A stretch of 64,000 nucleotides of DNA from Stictocephala bisonia (GCA_035578905.1 JAQJVL010000005.1:124001-188000); one strand, 5' to 3'; positions 23,220-35,331 are shown, numbered from the stretch's first letter. Notes: generated by a model not told the origin, from the sequence alone. Program-made: numbers and translations.

Positions 23220-23621
23220 CTTGCGCGAGCGATTGGTCAAAGCCACAACAATGATTTAAACTTTGGACTGGGTTTTAACTTTGGACTGGGCCTTGTTACG
23301 TCATCGGCGTCCTGATCTTCTCCCTCGCCGGCACACAGTCGTCGACTTATGCCCGAGGGAGGAGTGAGGCGATGCTGAGCGTTCATGGTTCCCACCATTG
23401 GTAAGTACAGTGTATTATGTTTTCTAAATTTTTTTAAACTTCTCGCCCATCAATTCACCAATTCAAAATGACAATAATTTCGTTAACTGCTGAAAAACCG
23501 TTTTTTATTTTAAACATTTTATAGTAAGGGCCTTGACCAATTTGTTCTGTCCTGTTCCTGCAGGATGGTGGGTCGCAGTTTCAGTTATTGCATCCCTCAG
23601 CTTCCCCGGGATCTTAAATAG
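23220..23621 (+). other. Candidate short spliced transcript or 5' exon pair
   Basis: A GC-rich segment with an inverted CCAAT box (GCGATTGGTC, 23228) and a CRE-like TTACGTCATC (23295) is followed by a consensus splice donor at 23401 (CCATTG/GTAAGTACAG). A strong acceptor follows at 23563 (TTCTGTCCTGTTCCTGCAG). Joining them keeps an ATG at 23372 in frame across the junction until TAG at 23617-23619, giving 28 codons. AG/GCAAGT at 23620 could be a GC-type donor. No protein family was recognised. This may be a small RNA gene, a 5'UTR exon pair, or chance. Confidence 0.3.
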
Positions 23622-23944
23622 GCAAGTAGCCTCATTTAATGTTGTTATTAAATTTAACTTGTGTTTCAGTAAATCGAAACGTTATTATAATAAATAATAT
23701 AATGTATCAGCCTATTTTCTTATTTTATGACCTGTGTGTGGGGAATGCATTTAGAATTTAAATTTAAAACTAATTGACATGAATATTTTGTAATTCATCT
23801 TTGGAGTATTATAGTCACAGGATCGAATGTAAATGATTTTTAGGATCTTTGTAAATAATGTTATTACTTCATGTCAATGTTTTTAGATATTTTGATTGTA
23901 GTGTTCAAGGACACTATTATTATGTTATTATATTAATTATATTA

Positions 23945-24236
23945 AATTATGCCGATGACACTCTTATACTAACTATTGAATAAAATAACGCCCTAGCTGA
24001 AGCAAGTATGAACAACAAATTGGAAAACTCTCATAAACAATAAACAAACATTAAATGTTGATAAAACTGTTTACATGGCAACAGTATGCTATGTTAATAG
24101 TTATCAGAATACAGGACCTACATTATTTAGAGATCAAAGGAGTAAAATTCTGTAAATATCTGGGAGTCACCTTCGATGATAATTTGAAGTGGAACATACG
24201 TATTGAAACAATAGTTAAAAAAACTCAGATATTATG
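23945..24236 (+). pseudogene. LINE reverse-transcriptase fragment (YADD region)
   Basis: The plus strand encodes YADDTLILTIE, the catalytic box of a non-LTR reverse transcriptase. After stops and frame changes it continues with CKYLGVTFDDNLKWN, the conserved motif about 80-100 residues downstream in Jockey/CR1-type enzymes. Both flanking domains are missing and the frame is broken between the motifs, so this is an old fragment. Confidence 0.8.
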
Positions 24237-24239
24237 ATT

Positions 24240-24800
24240 ACATGTTTTTCAAAATAAAACATTTACACTTACAAACATTACATTCTATATATTATGCCTT
24301 CGCACACAGCATAGCAATTTATTTAATATTCGGGCTGATTTCAGTTAATTAACAGCAGTTTTGTAAATAAATAAACATGTTTGTTTTGTATGCTTGACAT
24401 TTATCCTATTGATGCAGTTTCAGCGGTTAAAAAAGAAACAAATGAAATTAACCCGTCTTAAATAGGCTAAGTAATACAAAAAGTTGTGAATTTTCGTTAT
24501 TCAGTTAATCTAATATTATTTGTAGTTAAAAGTCACACGCCGAGGCCGAAGACCGAGGTGTATCGATCACAGCGAGCGTTGGGGTTGGCACGCGAAGCGT
24601 GCAGGGGTGTCCCATAGTACATTATAACCAGTAGGCCTACTGTGCTCCTCCAGCGGATGAAACCATCCGTCATAACATATTTAATTATTTATTAATAATA
24701 CTTTTAAGTAACATACAGCAATTACTTTTACATTTGTATGCAGGCAAAATATCATACTTTAATATACTGAAATAAAATAAAATTCATTAAAAAATATTTG
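24240..24800. other. AT-rich intergenic stretch
   Basis: No gene was recognised. A small GC-rich patch at 24540-24610 contains the hairpin CACGCGAAGCGTG. Confidence 0.4.
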
Positions 24801-24804
24801 TCTA

Positions 24805-25400
24805 CCTTTCTTGCTCACCTTGGGACTGAATCGCTTTCATCAATTCTTCTCTGGTAGATGGCTCTAGATTTTGTTGGATATTATAGTATTTGATCTCATT
24901 ATCTTAATTTAGTACAGTATTTTGTTTTCTTCTTCGAAATTGAACAGACTACAGAAAAACTCCCGCCACTTTTCTATCACTTGACTAATCTATTTCGACC
25001 AATAGGATTCCTCCTTTGTTCTTTACTCTATATAAGTTTTGAACTAAACATTTTTTTTCAAAGAATATTTTTGTTGTTGTAAAAGTCTCTGGAATTGTTT
25101 GCTGTTTCTTCTTCTCCAGCTTTGTTAAGTTAACTGTTTATGTATATTCTCTTTCCCTTCTCAGCAGCCTGTTAGTTTATCAGTTTAATTCGTGATTATG
25201 TTTTTATCTTCTAAACTGTTCCTGGTCAGCCAAGTAGAGTCACAATCACATTTTCACACTCTACATCAAACCATGTTTTTTTGTTTGATTCCGTTCTTTT
25301 TACCATGTACTTCTTTTGCTGTACCCAAGGCGGACTTTTTAAAATTATGCCAATTTGTATTACAGTCTTCATCTTATTCCATGTCTCAAAAAATTTAGAA
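24805..25400 (-). pseudogene. LINE ORF2 fragment, linker between endonuclease and reverse transcriptase
   Basis: Read on the minus strand in several frames, this AT-rich stretch contains the ordered landmarks of a LINE linker. Near 25275 is KTWFDVECEN (the W-F-D-E-C block after the endonuclease). Near 25100 is NSRDFYNNK. Near 24965 is IEKWREFFCSLFNFEEE (the RWxEYFxxLLN block). Near 24860 is EPSTREELMKAIQS (the block just before the RT fingers). The landmarks lie in more than one frame and are separated by stops, so the copy is strongly decayed. It ends at about 24805, where the reverse transcriptase would begin. Confidence 0.65.
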
Positions 25401-25699
25401 CCTACTGTTGTTTTGACTCAAACTCCTTGGAGGCAAGGCTATCTTTGAGTTTTTCTCTTTTTACTTTTATGTTCTTTCTCTTCCTTTTACTTTCTTTAAC
25501 TGCTATTGTTTTGTTTATTTTGACTACAATTAAATAGCGGTTGGTTCCACATTCAGCATCTATTTCTAATATATGAGATTCTGATTTTGTGTAGCTGATC
25601 TATACCACTGATACAGATACCAGCATTACCAGTACAGACACTAACAATATACCAGTACATGATTAATCTGGTATCTTGTTGCTCCATTTGGTTAAGAAA

Positions 25700-26045
25700 G
25701 AAATTAAGAAGAAGGTTCGTCCAGTACGAGGTTTTTACATTGCACTACGGACGGGTTGAGCCCATCCAATGTCGTAAATTGGGTTTCTACGGACATGTTA
25801 GTAACCTGTAACAGTGTGGTACTGTTAAAAGTACAGGTCTGGTGGGAAATGTTCTTCTGGCTGGAGCGTGTAGCTCTCTGGCGATGGTTTCTCTCACATT
25901 CATAACTGGATTGAATTGTGTCCAATTCATAACTGATTAAGATTTTTGTAAACCAAAAATATTTATTGGTTTTTAAGGGATTCCGCAGCCCCTCCCCGCT
26001 GCGGAAAGTGGTAGCCGACCTTCTTCTATTTGCTACCTCCTGCAC
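25700..26045 (-). pseudogene. Possible Maverick/Polinton or LTR-type integrase fragment
   Basis: One minus-strand frame reads IARELHAPARRTFPTRPV (about 25845-25900). This resembles the stretch just before the catalytic core in Polinton-type and related integrases (an ELH.PARR.F.RR.V pattern). The D,D,E core itself cannot be recognised in what follows. Its position downstream of the decayed Polinton polymerase, on the same strand, supports the idea. The match is short, so confidence is low. Confidence 0.35.
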
Positions 26046-26059
26046 TCTTGTGCTCCCAC

Positions 26060-26847
26060 CCGTCTCCTTACTCCACCATCAGCGCGTCTAAGACGGCTCG
26101 GTCTAGCATCGCTTCTTTATCAATTAGATAATGTCCCCAGGGTAGGGTCTTGACGCCCCCTTCCAGGATAAATCTCTTATCATCGTAAGCAGATAGGGCA
26201 ATCTTGTTGAGCTCCACGGTATATACATTGTGCTTGAAACTCCGGATCATGTTCATAGTGCGGTAGTCTTTAGAGCTGTGATCTTGCTTCACCCCAAGTG
26301 TGCTGTGTGTCCAGTGTGCTGTATTTTTCGGCGAATTCTTTCATACAATCCTTATAATCTTGGAAGGTAATATCTTTTTTTATCACGCACATCTTCACAC
26401 CCTTGCTCTTTTTTTATTTCCCCGTCATCTTTGTCGTCCTTTTTTTCTGAGCGACTCGCATACATCTTTGAGCGAAGCCCAACATGCTCATACATAACTC
26501 GACCATTTAGTTCATCTTGAACTTACCAATCACCTTTTTGTTCACGCTCGGGATGTTGTATCGATTCGGCTGAGGGTAGTCGCTTGTGTCGAAGAAGTCT
26601 ATCATCTGCTTCATATCCTTGTAAAAGTGTTCCGTCTCGATGAGATATGTCAGAGAGTTGGTGTCGGTGTACTGAAGTTCAGCCTTGTTTCCATATTTTC
26701 TCTTGATGACGTTGTAGTGGAAGTCGAACATTAGGGTTTTGGATATATCAAGGATGCTCATTCCAACGTAGATAGCCTTATTAAACAACAATTTCGTTTT
26801 AGGACATATGAACTGCTGCTAGCTGCTCGGTGAAGATGGTTCTGCTT
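26060..26847 (-). pseudogene. Maverick/Polinton protein-primed DNA polymerase B, C-terminal part, decayed
   Basis: On the minus strand, 26507-26791 holds an IYVGMSILDISKTLM block followed by QYTDTNSL. The latter is the position of the family-B motif C (YxDTDS), but the second catalytic aspartate is replaced by asparagine. Further on, an FDTSDYPQ block and VIGKFKM are recognisable. At 26068-26292 lies the C-terminal part, with a frame containing KIALSAYDDKRFI and a WGHY ending. The pieces are interrupted: a shift near 26790, a stop and shift near 26510, and another shift near 26395. In Polintons this enzyme copies the element from a terminal protein primer. This copy is inactive. The gap on its upstream side hides the central polymerase domain. 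Confidence 0.82.
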
Positions 26848-27346
26848 NNNNNNNNNNNNNNNNNNNNNNNNNNNNNNNNNNNNNNNNNNNNNNNNNNNNN
26901 NNNNNNNNNNNNNNNNNNNNNNNNNNNNNNNNNNNNNNNNNNNNNNNNNNNNNNNNNNNNNNNNNNNNNNNNNNNNNNNNNNNNNNNNNNNNNNNNNNNN
27001 NNNNNNNNNNNNNNNNNNNNNNNNNNNNNNNNNNNNNNNNNNNNNNNNNNNNNNNNNNNNNNNNNNNNNNNNNNNNNNNNNNNNNNNNNNNNNNNNNNNN
27101 NNNNNNNNNNNNNNNNNNNNNNNNNNNNNNNNNNNNNNNNNNNNNNNNNNNNNNNNNNNNNNNNNNNNNNNNNNNNNNNNNNNNNNNNNNNNNNNNNNNN
27201 NNNNNNNNNNNNNNNNNNNNNNNNNNNNNNNNNNNNNNNNNNNNNNNNNNNNNNNNNNNNNNNNNNNNNNNNNNNNNNNNNNNNNNNNNNNNNNNNNNNN
27301 NNNNNNNNNNNNNNNNNNNNNNNNNNNNNNNNNNNNNNNNNNNNNN
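26848..27346. other. Assembly gap (about 500 N)
   Basis: An unbroken run of N inside the decayed polymerase. Its length may be a placeholder. Open frames running through it have no meaning. Confidence 0.99.
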
Positions 27347-27437
27347 AAATATTGATATTTACTGGGTTATACGAGGTAGAACTAAACTTCCAAGCATCCT
27401 GAAAAGCCACGTAGGTTACTCCTCTGCTTTGATTCAC
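27347..27437 (-). pseudogene. Possible upstream piece of the Polinton polymerase beyond the gap
   Basis: About 30 codons on the minus strand contain FQDAWKFSSTS. This is loosely like the F.D.+KF.STSL block in the exonuclease part of protein-primed B polymerases. It lies on the correct side of the gap and on the same strand. The match is short and uncertain. Confidence 0.3.
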
Positions 27438-27703
27438 TAATTATTTCTTAGGTATTATTTTAGAATTTGTGTCATATGACAAGATGACTAAAATCAACTT
27501 CGACATTATACCAATCCACTAAATACCATCCCCTGCTACTGCTGCTACTGACTATGGACTGTGATTGCTTGGACATTATCAACAGACATACATATATATA
27601 TAAAGCGTATGGGTTTTGTCAGCTAGCATTTATTAATTTAAAATTGTATAAAAGCTGCGTTGTATACTTGGAAAAAACTCCAAAAGTCATTAGATATTAA
27701 TAA

Positions 27704-27807
<104 letters not shown>

Positions 27808-27814
27808 AGTGATC

Positions 27815-28965
27815 TCCTATCCCAAACCTAAAACCAATCCATAAAGCCATTTAAGAACTGCCTCACTGATTCTATTTATGCTAGCTAATAACTCCGTAAA
27901 ACAGCACAGAGGCACTCCGTAACTATGTGATCTATTGTTTGGATGGACTCCCCGCAATAACATGACTAATCTAGTGTCAATTCCCATTTGTATTTCCAAT
28001 ACTTTCATCTGCCCAATCCAGTTCAGAACTGATTCAACAGTGTCCATTCTCTACGAGGGAGGTTCATCCCAAATACCGAAATTGATGGATCATTAATATG
28101 GAACTTTTCGTCCATCAAAACTGTTCGACGCTATGGCCCAGCTAGTTTTGGGCAATAAATTTGATCTACTCAACTGGAAAGTAGTACTTAGGAGTGGGTT
28201 TCGAGATTTAAGCGACTGTTCTGACATGGTAGATCCTGTGAAATGGGGAGGTGCGAGACATTCAAGACATTATTGAATTCTTATTGAAGTGCCTCCTGAC
28301 GTCTTATTTCTGGAGGAGCTATACTGCACAACATTGGGAGCCAAGGGAGTGAATTTGCCATGAAAGTGCCACTAATAGCTCTCGTGGCTCTATAAAGTTA
28401 GACATCAATGTTAGTATGTGCGCTATTTAGCCATACGGGAGCACTGAATTCAGCAGCTGAATAAAGCACTAGTACGCAGGACGTGTGCGTTGGCTCCCCA
28501 AGCTTTTCCAGCAATATGATGTAGTATATTTTCCCTGGTTTTAATTTTAGCTGCTGTTTTTTGAGAATGGTTTATAAACGTCAACGATCGATCTAACTTC
28601 ACTCCCAGATACTGTGAATGATCATTGTGGTGGAGCTTTACACGATTTAGAAAGATGTTCAATTTTCTACTAGCTATACGGTTACTTAGGTGGAAACAAG
28701 CCACTCTACGGTTTTTGATCGGTTAGGATTTAGCTTCCAGGTTCTAAAATATTGTTCGGGGGTTGCAAGATCATTTTTGAGTATTTCTTCAGTAGGAATG
28801 AAGCACTTGTGTTGATAAGCTAAAGCAATATCGTCTGCATATATAATTTTTTTAGACTTTGAGATTGGGATGTCAGTGGTGTACACGTTGAATAAAACTG
28901 AAGCAATTACAGACCCCTGTGGCAGACCATTCTTCATATTTCCAAAAGAGCTTTCTTTGGGGTTG
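27815..28965 (-). pseudogene. Non-LTR retrotransposon reverse transcriptase, 3' half, decayed
   Basis: Minus strand. At 28686-28937 lies NGLPQGSVIASVLFN followed by IIYADDIALAYQH, the RT palm motifs. At 28450-28704 lies HSQYLGVKLDRSLTF. Continuing in a shifted frame are YSAAEFSAPVWLNSAHTN (about 28410-28465) and NSLPWLPMLCSIAPPEIRR (about 28305-28360). Near 27915-27965 is CGESIQTIDHIVTEC, a cysteine-histidine C-terminal motif. This order matches the arthropod LINE group with a LPWLPVL/DHIV.EC tail (Jockey/CR1-like). At least three frame breaks and several stops make it a pseudogene. The endonuclease and RT fingers are missing. Confidence 0.85.
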
Positions 28966-30360
28966 ATTTTGCTCGCTTACACAGCAAATATTTAATGCTG
29001 TACGTACACCCTAGGTAGTTCTAAACAAGCAACAAACCTGGAAGCTGGACTGTCACGAATTTGTGATATCCCAGCTATGGCAGCTACCACACATCAACAG
29101 ACTTACTAGTAGACATATCCACTAAATAAAATCCCTTGGAGTAGGAAGCCACTTGTAATTTGAATGCTTGGACATTATCAACATACAGTGGATTTTAAAT
29201 ATAACTAGGCCTACTTTCACCTTACAAAAGATCTGTATTCAAACTTGGAATTAAAAAGGTATTGAACTATTCTGAATTAACAGTCAATTTATTCAAAGTG
29301 GTGCAATAGAGGGGTACAATCATGTTTTAACTAAGAAAACACATTTCACCAATAACCAGAATAGTAAACGGAAAAACAACCTGGATTGTCGGTATATGTT
29401 CTACAAGGAATAGAATTCAGTTAAAAAAATTGTGTTCTATTACAATTAACTTCTATTTCATATGGTGTAGTTATTAAAAATAGTTTTTGGATAAATGCAA
29501 TGATCCAAACTGTTTATCCAATTCAGTGTTTTATTTACTGATGTGGTTCAATTTACAAGGACAGCTAAAGTTAACGACTATAACCAACATGTTTGGGCAG
29601 ACGACAATCCACACGCCATCAGACAGAATTATCCACATAAATTTTCAGTAAATATTTTATTAATCTTTTGCAAAGTGTTAGGTCTAATATAGACAAACAG
29701 ACATGCAAAATTACAATCCTGTAGCTTAGGACCTTATAGTTACGAGTTTTCTGTAAAAATTATAAACAGCCAAATAGACCGAAAACGAAGAAGCATTTTA
29801 TTACATGAGTTTATAGGAACAGTTTTTTTAAATTTATTTTTTATTTTAGCATGATTAATAATTTCTAATTTTTTACATTTATTTCGAATTAGAACTACGA
29901 AGTTAGTAAGAAATATATTTATAAACACTTCAAATCCGTATTCGGTCCAACTATGTGTCATCATCAAATCCTTCTATACAATTGTCACTATTATAAAATA
30001 TATTTCCTAAAAACGCACAACCTTTAATACATGCATTTTTAGACCAAATAGTCAAACCAACATTTACACATTGCCCCAATTTACTTACGGCTAGAACTTA
30101 AAAAAATGAACTCTCAAAGTACAAAAATATTATATTACTATTTTTCTTTAAAAATAACATTGTAAATCAGAATTTTTACTTACTGTATATAAAAATAAAA
30201 ATAGGTACTTTTTTACTAGTGAGAGCCATTTCTAGTCTTCGTGGTCCCAGTAGTCTATTGAGTACCATAATTTTTACTCATGATAATCAGCCTGTTACAG
30301 AATAACTAGAAGAAAACTCGACGAAAGAGATCTAAATAAAAGTCATAATTGTATAAAATT
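28966..30360. other. AT-rich intergenic stretch
   Basis: No gene was recognised. The segment at about 29120-29190 is partly similar to 27515-27590, in direct orientation on the other side of the LINE fragment. Confidence 0.4.
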
Positions 30361-30361
30361 A

Positions 30362-31685
30362 AAGCACTGCACAGTTTGCTTTCTAAGAAAGGTCAAACGT
30401 CAAAGTAAAGCACTGTACAGTTTACTGTCTAAGAAAATCCAAACGTCAAAGTAAAGCACTGCACAGTTGGCTGTCTAAGAAAGCCCAAACGTCAAAGTAA
30501 AGCACTGTACAGTTTAATGTCTAAGAAAATCCAAACGTCAAAGTAAAGCACTGTACAGTTTAATGTCTAAGAAAATCCAAACGTCAAAGTAAAGCACTGC
30601 ACAATTACTGTCTAAGAAAGGAAAAACGTCAAAGTAAACACTGCACAGTTAACTGTCTAAGAAAGGCCAAACGTCAAAATAAAGCACTGTACAGTTTACT
30701 GTCTAAAAAAGGCCAAACGTCACAGTAAAGCACTGCACAGTTTACTGTCTAAGAAAGGCCAAACTTCAAATTAAAGTACTGAACAGTTTACTGTCTAAGA
30801 AAGGCCAAACGTCAAAGTAAAGCACTGCACAGTTTACTGTCTAAGAAAAGCCAAACGTCATATTAAAGCACTGCACAGTTTACTGTCTCAGAAAGGCCAA
30901 ACGTCAAAGTAAAGCATTGCACAGTTCACTGTCTAGGAAGGCCAAACGTCAAAGTAAAGCACTGCACAGTTTACTGTCTCAGAAAGGCCAAACGTCAAAG
31001 TAAAGCATTGCACAGTTCACTGTCTAGGAAGGCCAAACGTCAAAGTAAAGCATTGCACAGTTTACTGTCTAGGAAGGCCAAACGTCAAAGTAAAGCATTG
31101 CACAGTTCACTGTCTAGGAAGGCCAAACGTCAAAGTAAAGCATTGCACAGTTCACTGTCTAGGAAGGCCAAACGTCAAAGTAAAGCATTGCACAGTTTAC
31201 TGTCTAGGAAGGCCAAACGTCAAAGTAAAGCATTGCACAGTTCACTGTCTAGGAAGGCCAAACGTCAAAGTAAAGCATTGCACAGTTCACTGTCTAGGAA
31301 GGCCAAACGTCAAAGTAAAGCATTGCACAGTTCACTGTCTAGGAAGGCCAAACGTCAAAGTAAAGCACTGCACAGTTTACTGTCTAAGAAAAGCCAAACG
31401 TCATATTAAAGCACTGCACAGTTTACTGTCTCAGAAAGGCCAAACGTCAAAGTAAAGCACTGCACAGTTCACTGTCTAGGAAGGCCAAACGTCAAAGTAA
31501 AGCACTGCACAGTTTACTGTCTAAGAAAAGCCAAACGTCATATTAAAGCACTGCACAGTTTACTGTCTCAGAAAGGCCAAACGTCAAAGTAAAGCACTGC
31601 ACAGTTCACTGTCTAGGAAGGCCAAACGTCAAAGTAAAGCACTGCACAGTTTACTGTCTAAGAAAGGCCAAACGTCAAAGTAAAA
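30362..31685. repeat. Minisatellite, 45/46-bp unit, about 29 copies
   Basis: Units read approximately AAAGCACTGCACAGTTTACT, then GTCTAAGAAAGGCCAAACGT, then CAAAGT. A 45-bp form with TCTAGGAAGGCC dominates 31000-31360, and 46-bp forms with TAAGAAAGGCC lie outside it. Copies before about 30780 are the most divergent. The 45-bp block gives a 133-codon open frame, which is repeat-derived and not called as a gene. Confidence 0.95.
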
Positions 31686-32380
31686 GAGAGTAAAAGAAAG
31701 AAATATTTTACTATACCTAAATATTTAACATAAAATTTCCTACAAATTCCTGTATTGACACAGTCAATAGAGTATAAGCATTTCTACAAAATACTGTTTT
31801 GTAAAAATGCTTATACTTTATTTCACGTTGAGAATTCAGTACGGTTCTTATGGACATACACAGCGCTACTAGCTGGTGCAAAAATATAGAGCACTGTCTG
31901 TCTGCCACTGTCATATAGCATCCTCACGGTTTTGCTCGGATATTATACTACAGTAGTTTTGTTTTAAAAAACATATGTATAAAATGTCTCATAAAATTTA
32001 ATTAGCTATTAAATAGTTTATAACTCAATCATCGTTAGTTACAAATTTATTTAAAGGACAAACAAATTATTAACTATAAAAGTCTGTAGATATTTTCGTA
32101 TATGTTTAATTATTTACAAGAAAAATGTTAGTGATAAAAAGACAAATATTGTAAAAAAAAAAAAATAAATTACCATATATAATGCTGTAAAATAATGTCT
32201 ACTTGAAGGAATCAAGTTTTAATTAGCCTATTCCAAGACAACAAATGAACGTTTATTTATTGGTACAATCCATGTTTTGTACCTAAATTACATTTAGGTT
32301 GAAATTATTAATTGATTTAATACAATTACGTTTGTTTATAATTATATTTTTAGTGATTCAGTGTGTTCTTTAACAATGGA
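31686..32380. other. AT-rich intergenic stretch
   Basis: No gene was recognised. It holds an inverted pair, CAAAATACTGTTTTG, near 31787 and a poly-A run near 32153. Confidence 0.4.
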
Positions 32381-32382
32381 AA

Positions 32383-32622
32383 AAAATAATTAAAAGTGGT
32401 GAGAGGAAAACAGTGTTAAATGTATATAAGTATTTTGAAAAGTGTTACCCGGATAAAAAATGTCACTTTTTATGTAAAAAACCTGTGAGACTACGTTAAT
32501 TAGTGAAAGAACTAGGACTGAAGAATTATAAATTAAGAAAGGAAGGAAATTGTGGACAGATTGTCACGCCAACAAAAATACCTCAAAAAATAAAATATAA
32601 AACAAAACATTACAGTTAAATT
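32383..32622 (+). pseudogene. Decayed N-terminal fragment of a transposase-like protein
   Basis: One plus-strand frame reads SGERKTVLNVYKYFEK, then KKCHFLCKKPVRLR, a stop codon, and LVKELGLKNYKLRKEG followed by QIVTPTKIP. This order (a helix with NVYKYF, an HTH, a K-E-G, then TP.K) resembles the N-terminal DNA-binding region of IS630-like transposases in insects, the same general layout as the DD82E protein at 5272-6738. No catalytic domain follows. The family is an inference from the pattern. Confidence 0.4.
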
Positions 32623-33730
32623 TTTATTTTGACTATGTTTTTATCAAAATAAAAAAAAATAAACTGCCTATAGAGGAGATATGTTGATAACACTTAACTG
32701 ATTTAAAATTCCTTGTATGCTTGAATGAACAAACTAAACAAAAAAAATAGTATTTATAAATATATACTCAAAGAGAGTTAATAAACAGCAATAAGTAAAG
32801 ATCAACAACTTACTAAACTTTTGGAACGGGTGGATTACTAAAACATAAATTTGACACTTATATACTATAAAACACCTACTGTATTTTAAATCATTTGATA
32901 TCCTGTTAAAATAACTGACAAATAATAACTGGCTTCATGTCTATACTTTTCATGCCTAATATTATTAATTCAACTTTAAACAACATATTTTTAGCATAAT
33001 AGGTTTTATATAAAAATAAATAATATTTCTCTTGGATTTATATTTTAGCACTGAATTGTGGATGGTTCACAGTGAGGCCAACTCACCAACACGATGCGCG
33101 CGCCGCACAGTCACGTTTCTTTGTCACTTATTACCGACTAAACTATGCATATTGGTGAAAAAAGTTTCAAATAAAAATATAGTACCAGTTTTTATCTATA
33201 ACTTTCCCGCTGACGAAACTTACGTGACCAAAAAATAAAAAACTTCCTCACAGGTCGACTTTTCAATATCTTTTCTCAAATATATCAACTAATTTTTACT
33301 TATATTATTACAAATTAGGTTTATTATATAATCAATTCATACTAACACAGTAAGCATCCACTACTTCTGTATAAAGTTTACGTTTACACAACATTTCAAA
33401 ATGTTCAATCAATATTTATTCACTTAAAATGCAGAGTAATTGAATTGTGGCCTCTCAAGAGTTAAATGTCCAAGGACTATACGTTTTTAAAGCAAATGGT
33501 ATTTTTTTTAAATTATTAACTTATTTTTGTTGTATTTTATACCTTTAATAACAGGCAATGAATATTTTCTGAACCACTTTCATGCGAATATTTGATTTTA
33601 TGATTACTTTTTATCAGTGAGCTAACGTTTTTATACAGTGCTGTAGGCCTACCTCAAAAACTCCCATTTAATTAGCATTGCTTATGGGCTTATCGTATTG
33701 CATTCTTAAAATGAAATAGAGTATAGTTCC
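32623..33730. other. AT-rich intergenic stretch
   Basis: No gene was recognised. A GC-richer patch at 33060-33130 has no identifiable coding potential. Confidence 0.4.
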
Positions 33731-33739
33731 AACTTCCAA

Positions 33740-35331
33740 TTGCAGCCAGTCACTGAAAATGAATTAACTCTAATTGTAAATAGCCTTAAGGGTGGATCAG
33801 CTCCTGGTATTGATAATATTCCGGCTCTGTTTTTAAAACCCTGTTTTCAATTTCTCAAAGTTCCTCTTCTTCATATTATTAACAACAGTATTAAAAATGG
33901 TGTTTTCCCCAAATCTTTTAAAGTAGGGAAAGTTATTCCAATATACAAGCGGGGCCCAAAAGATCAATGTGTAAGCTTTAGGCCTATCACATTGGCTAGC
34001 GTCATGTCCAAATTATTAGAAAAAAGTATTAGAATACAACTTGAAAATTATTTAATCAGATATAACATTCTTTTTCAAAATCAGTTTGGTTTCAGGAAAG
34101 ATAAACATTTAAATGATGATTTATTTTTGTTGACAAAAAGTATTCATAATGTAATTGAACGTAATAAAAAACCTATTTTATTGTTTATGATTTGGCCAAA
34201 GCTTTTGACACTGTTGATAGAAGTTTGTTATTAAAGAAACTTGATCATATTGGGGTAAGGGGAACAGAATTTGATTGGTTTAACAGTTACCTTAGCGATC
34301 GTTACCAAATTGTTTCAATTAATGGACAAGACAGTACTAGGAAGAAAATTGATTATGGTGTTTTGCAGGGTAGTATGCTGGGCCCTCTACTTTTTTTTCT
34401 ATTTGTGAATAACCTGGGTCGACTAAATTTAGATGGGGGGCAAATTTTTCTCTATGCAGATGATACTGCTTTGCTTTTTGAAGGCAGTGGATGGGAGGAG
34501 ACTGTCCGTCTGGCGGAGACGGGCTTACCCGCTGTCAAGCGTTGGTTTGATCAAAGTCGGTTATCTGTTAATTTATCAAAAACAAAATGTATGCCAATTT
34601 CTATTAGAGCCGACTGTGATCCGGGCAATGTGGAATTGCGCTTGCATTCATGTGGTGGTCAGCAGGGGTGTGTGGTGTATGAATGCGTTCAGATTGTATC
34701 TGGATATAAGTATTTAGGGGTCGTTTTTGACAACCGCTTGAAATGGAATGTTCATGTATCATACTTAAATGGCAGACTTCGAAAATTTATTTATATTTTT
34801 TCTTCACTTAGTAAAGTACTTTCACCTGATTTGATAAAAATAGTTTATTATGCTTACATTCAATCGTTGTTGCAATACGGTAATCTGGCATGGGGCGGGT
34901 GTTACCGAAGCATTCTCTCTCCATTAGAAATTACTCAGAAATCAATAATTAAAGCTGCTTTGCAGAAAAACTTACGTTTCCCCACAGACTTACTATTTGA
35001 AGAATTTAAAGTGCTCAATATCTCTCAACTTTATCTAAGAACAATTATTTCATACATTTTTAAAAATAAAGAAACCTTGTTAAACGAAATAACACATCCG
35101 TACTCAACGAGAGCCGCGTTAAATATTGGTTTCCATCCACCTAGATTGTTCAAAACTATTACGTCAACCTCATCACATTACATTGTCAACACTGTTTATT
35201 CCAAACTACCTCCGCATATAAAAAATCCACACCCTTGCAGTTATAATACGTATAAAAAATGTATTAATCATTGGTTGTTAGAACTGGGAAGAGATCATGT
35301 TAATTCATTTTTTTATTCACAGTACAGATAA
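33740..35331 (+). pseudogene. LINE reverse transcriptase (ORF2 3' part), one frameshift
   Basis: 33740-34234 encodes the RT fingers: GGSAPGIDNIPALFLK, VIPIYKRG, SFRPITLASVMSKLLEK and FQNQFGFRK. Near 34185 a one-base change moves the reading to the next frame, which continues from AKAFDTVDR to 35331. In that frame are GVLQGSMLGPLLFFLF, IFLYADDTALLF (catalytic YADD), GYKYLGVVFDNRLKWN and a C-terminal domain ending near the stop at 35329. The usual second palm motif (Y-D-L-A-K-A-F-D) straddles the shift. The enzyme would copy LINE RNA into DNA at a nicked target. This copy has no endonuclease and one shift, so it is dead. Apart from that it is well preserved and probably young. Confidence 0.92.

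Noticed and set aside
26799..27437. Open frames of about 190-210 codons crossing the N run
   Set aside because: The length comes from undefined bases. Only the edge codons are informative.
31008..31409. 133-codon basic-repeat frame in the 45-bp array
   Set aside because: Limited to the stretch with exact 45-bp units; disappears where units are 46 bp.
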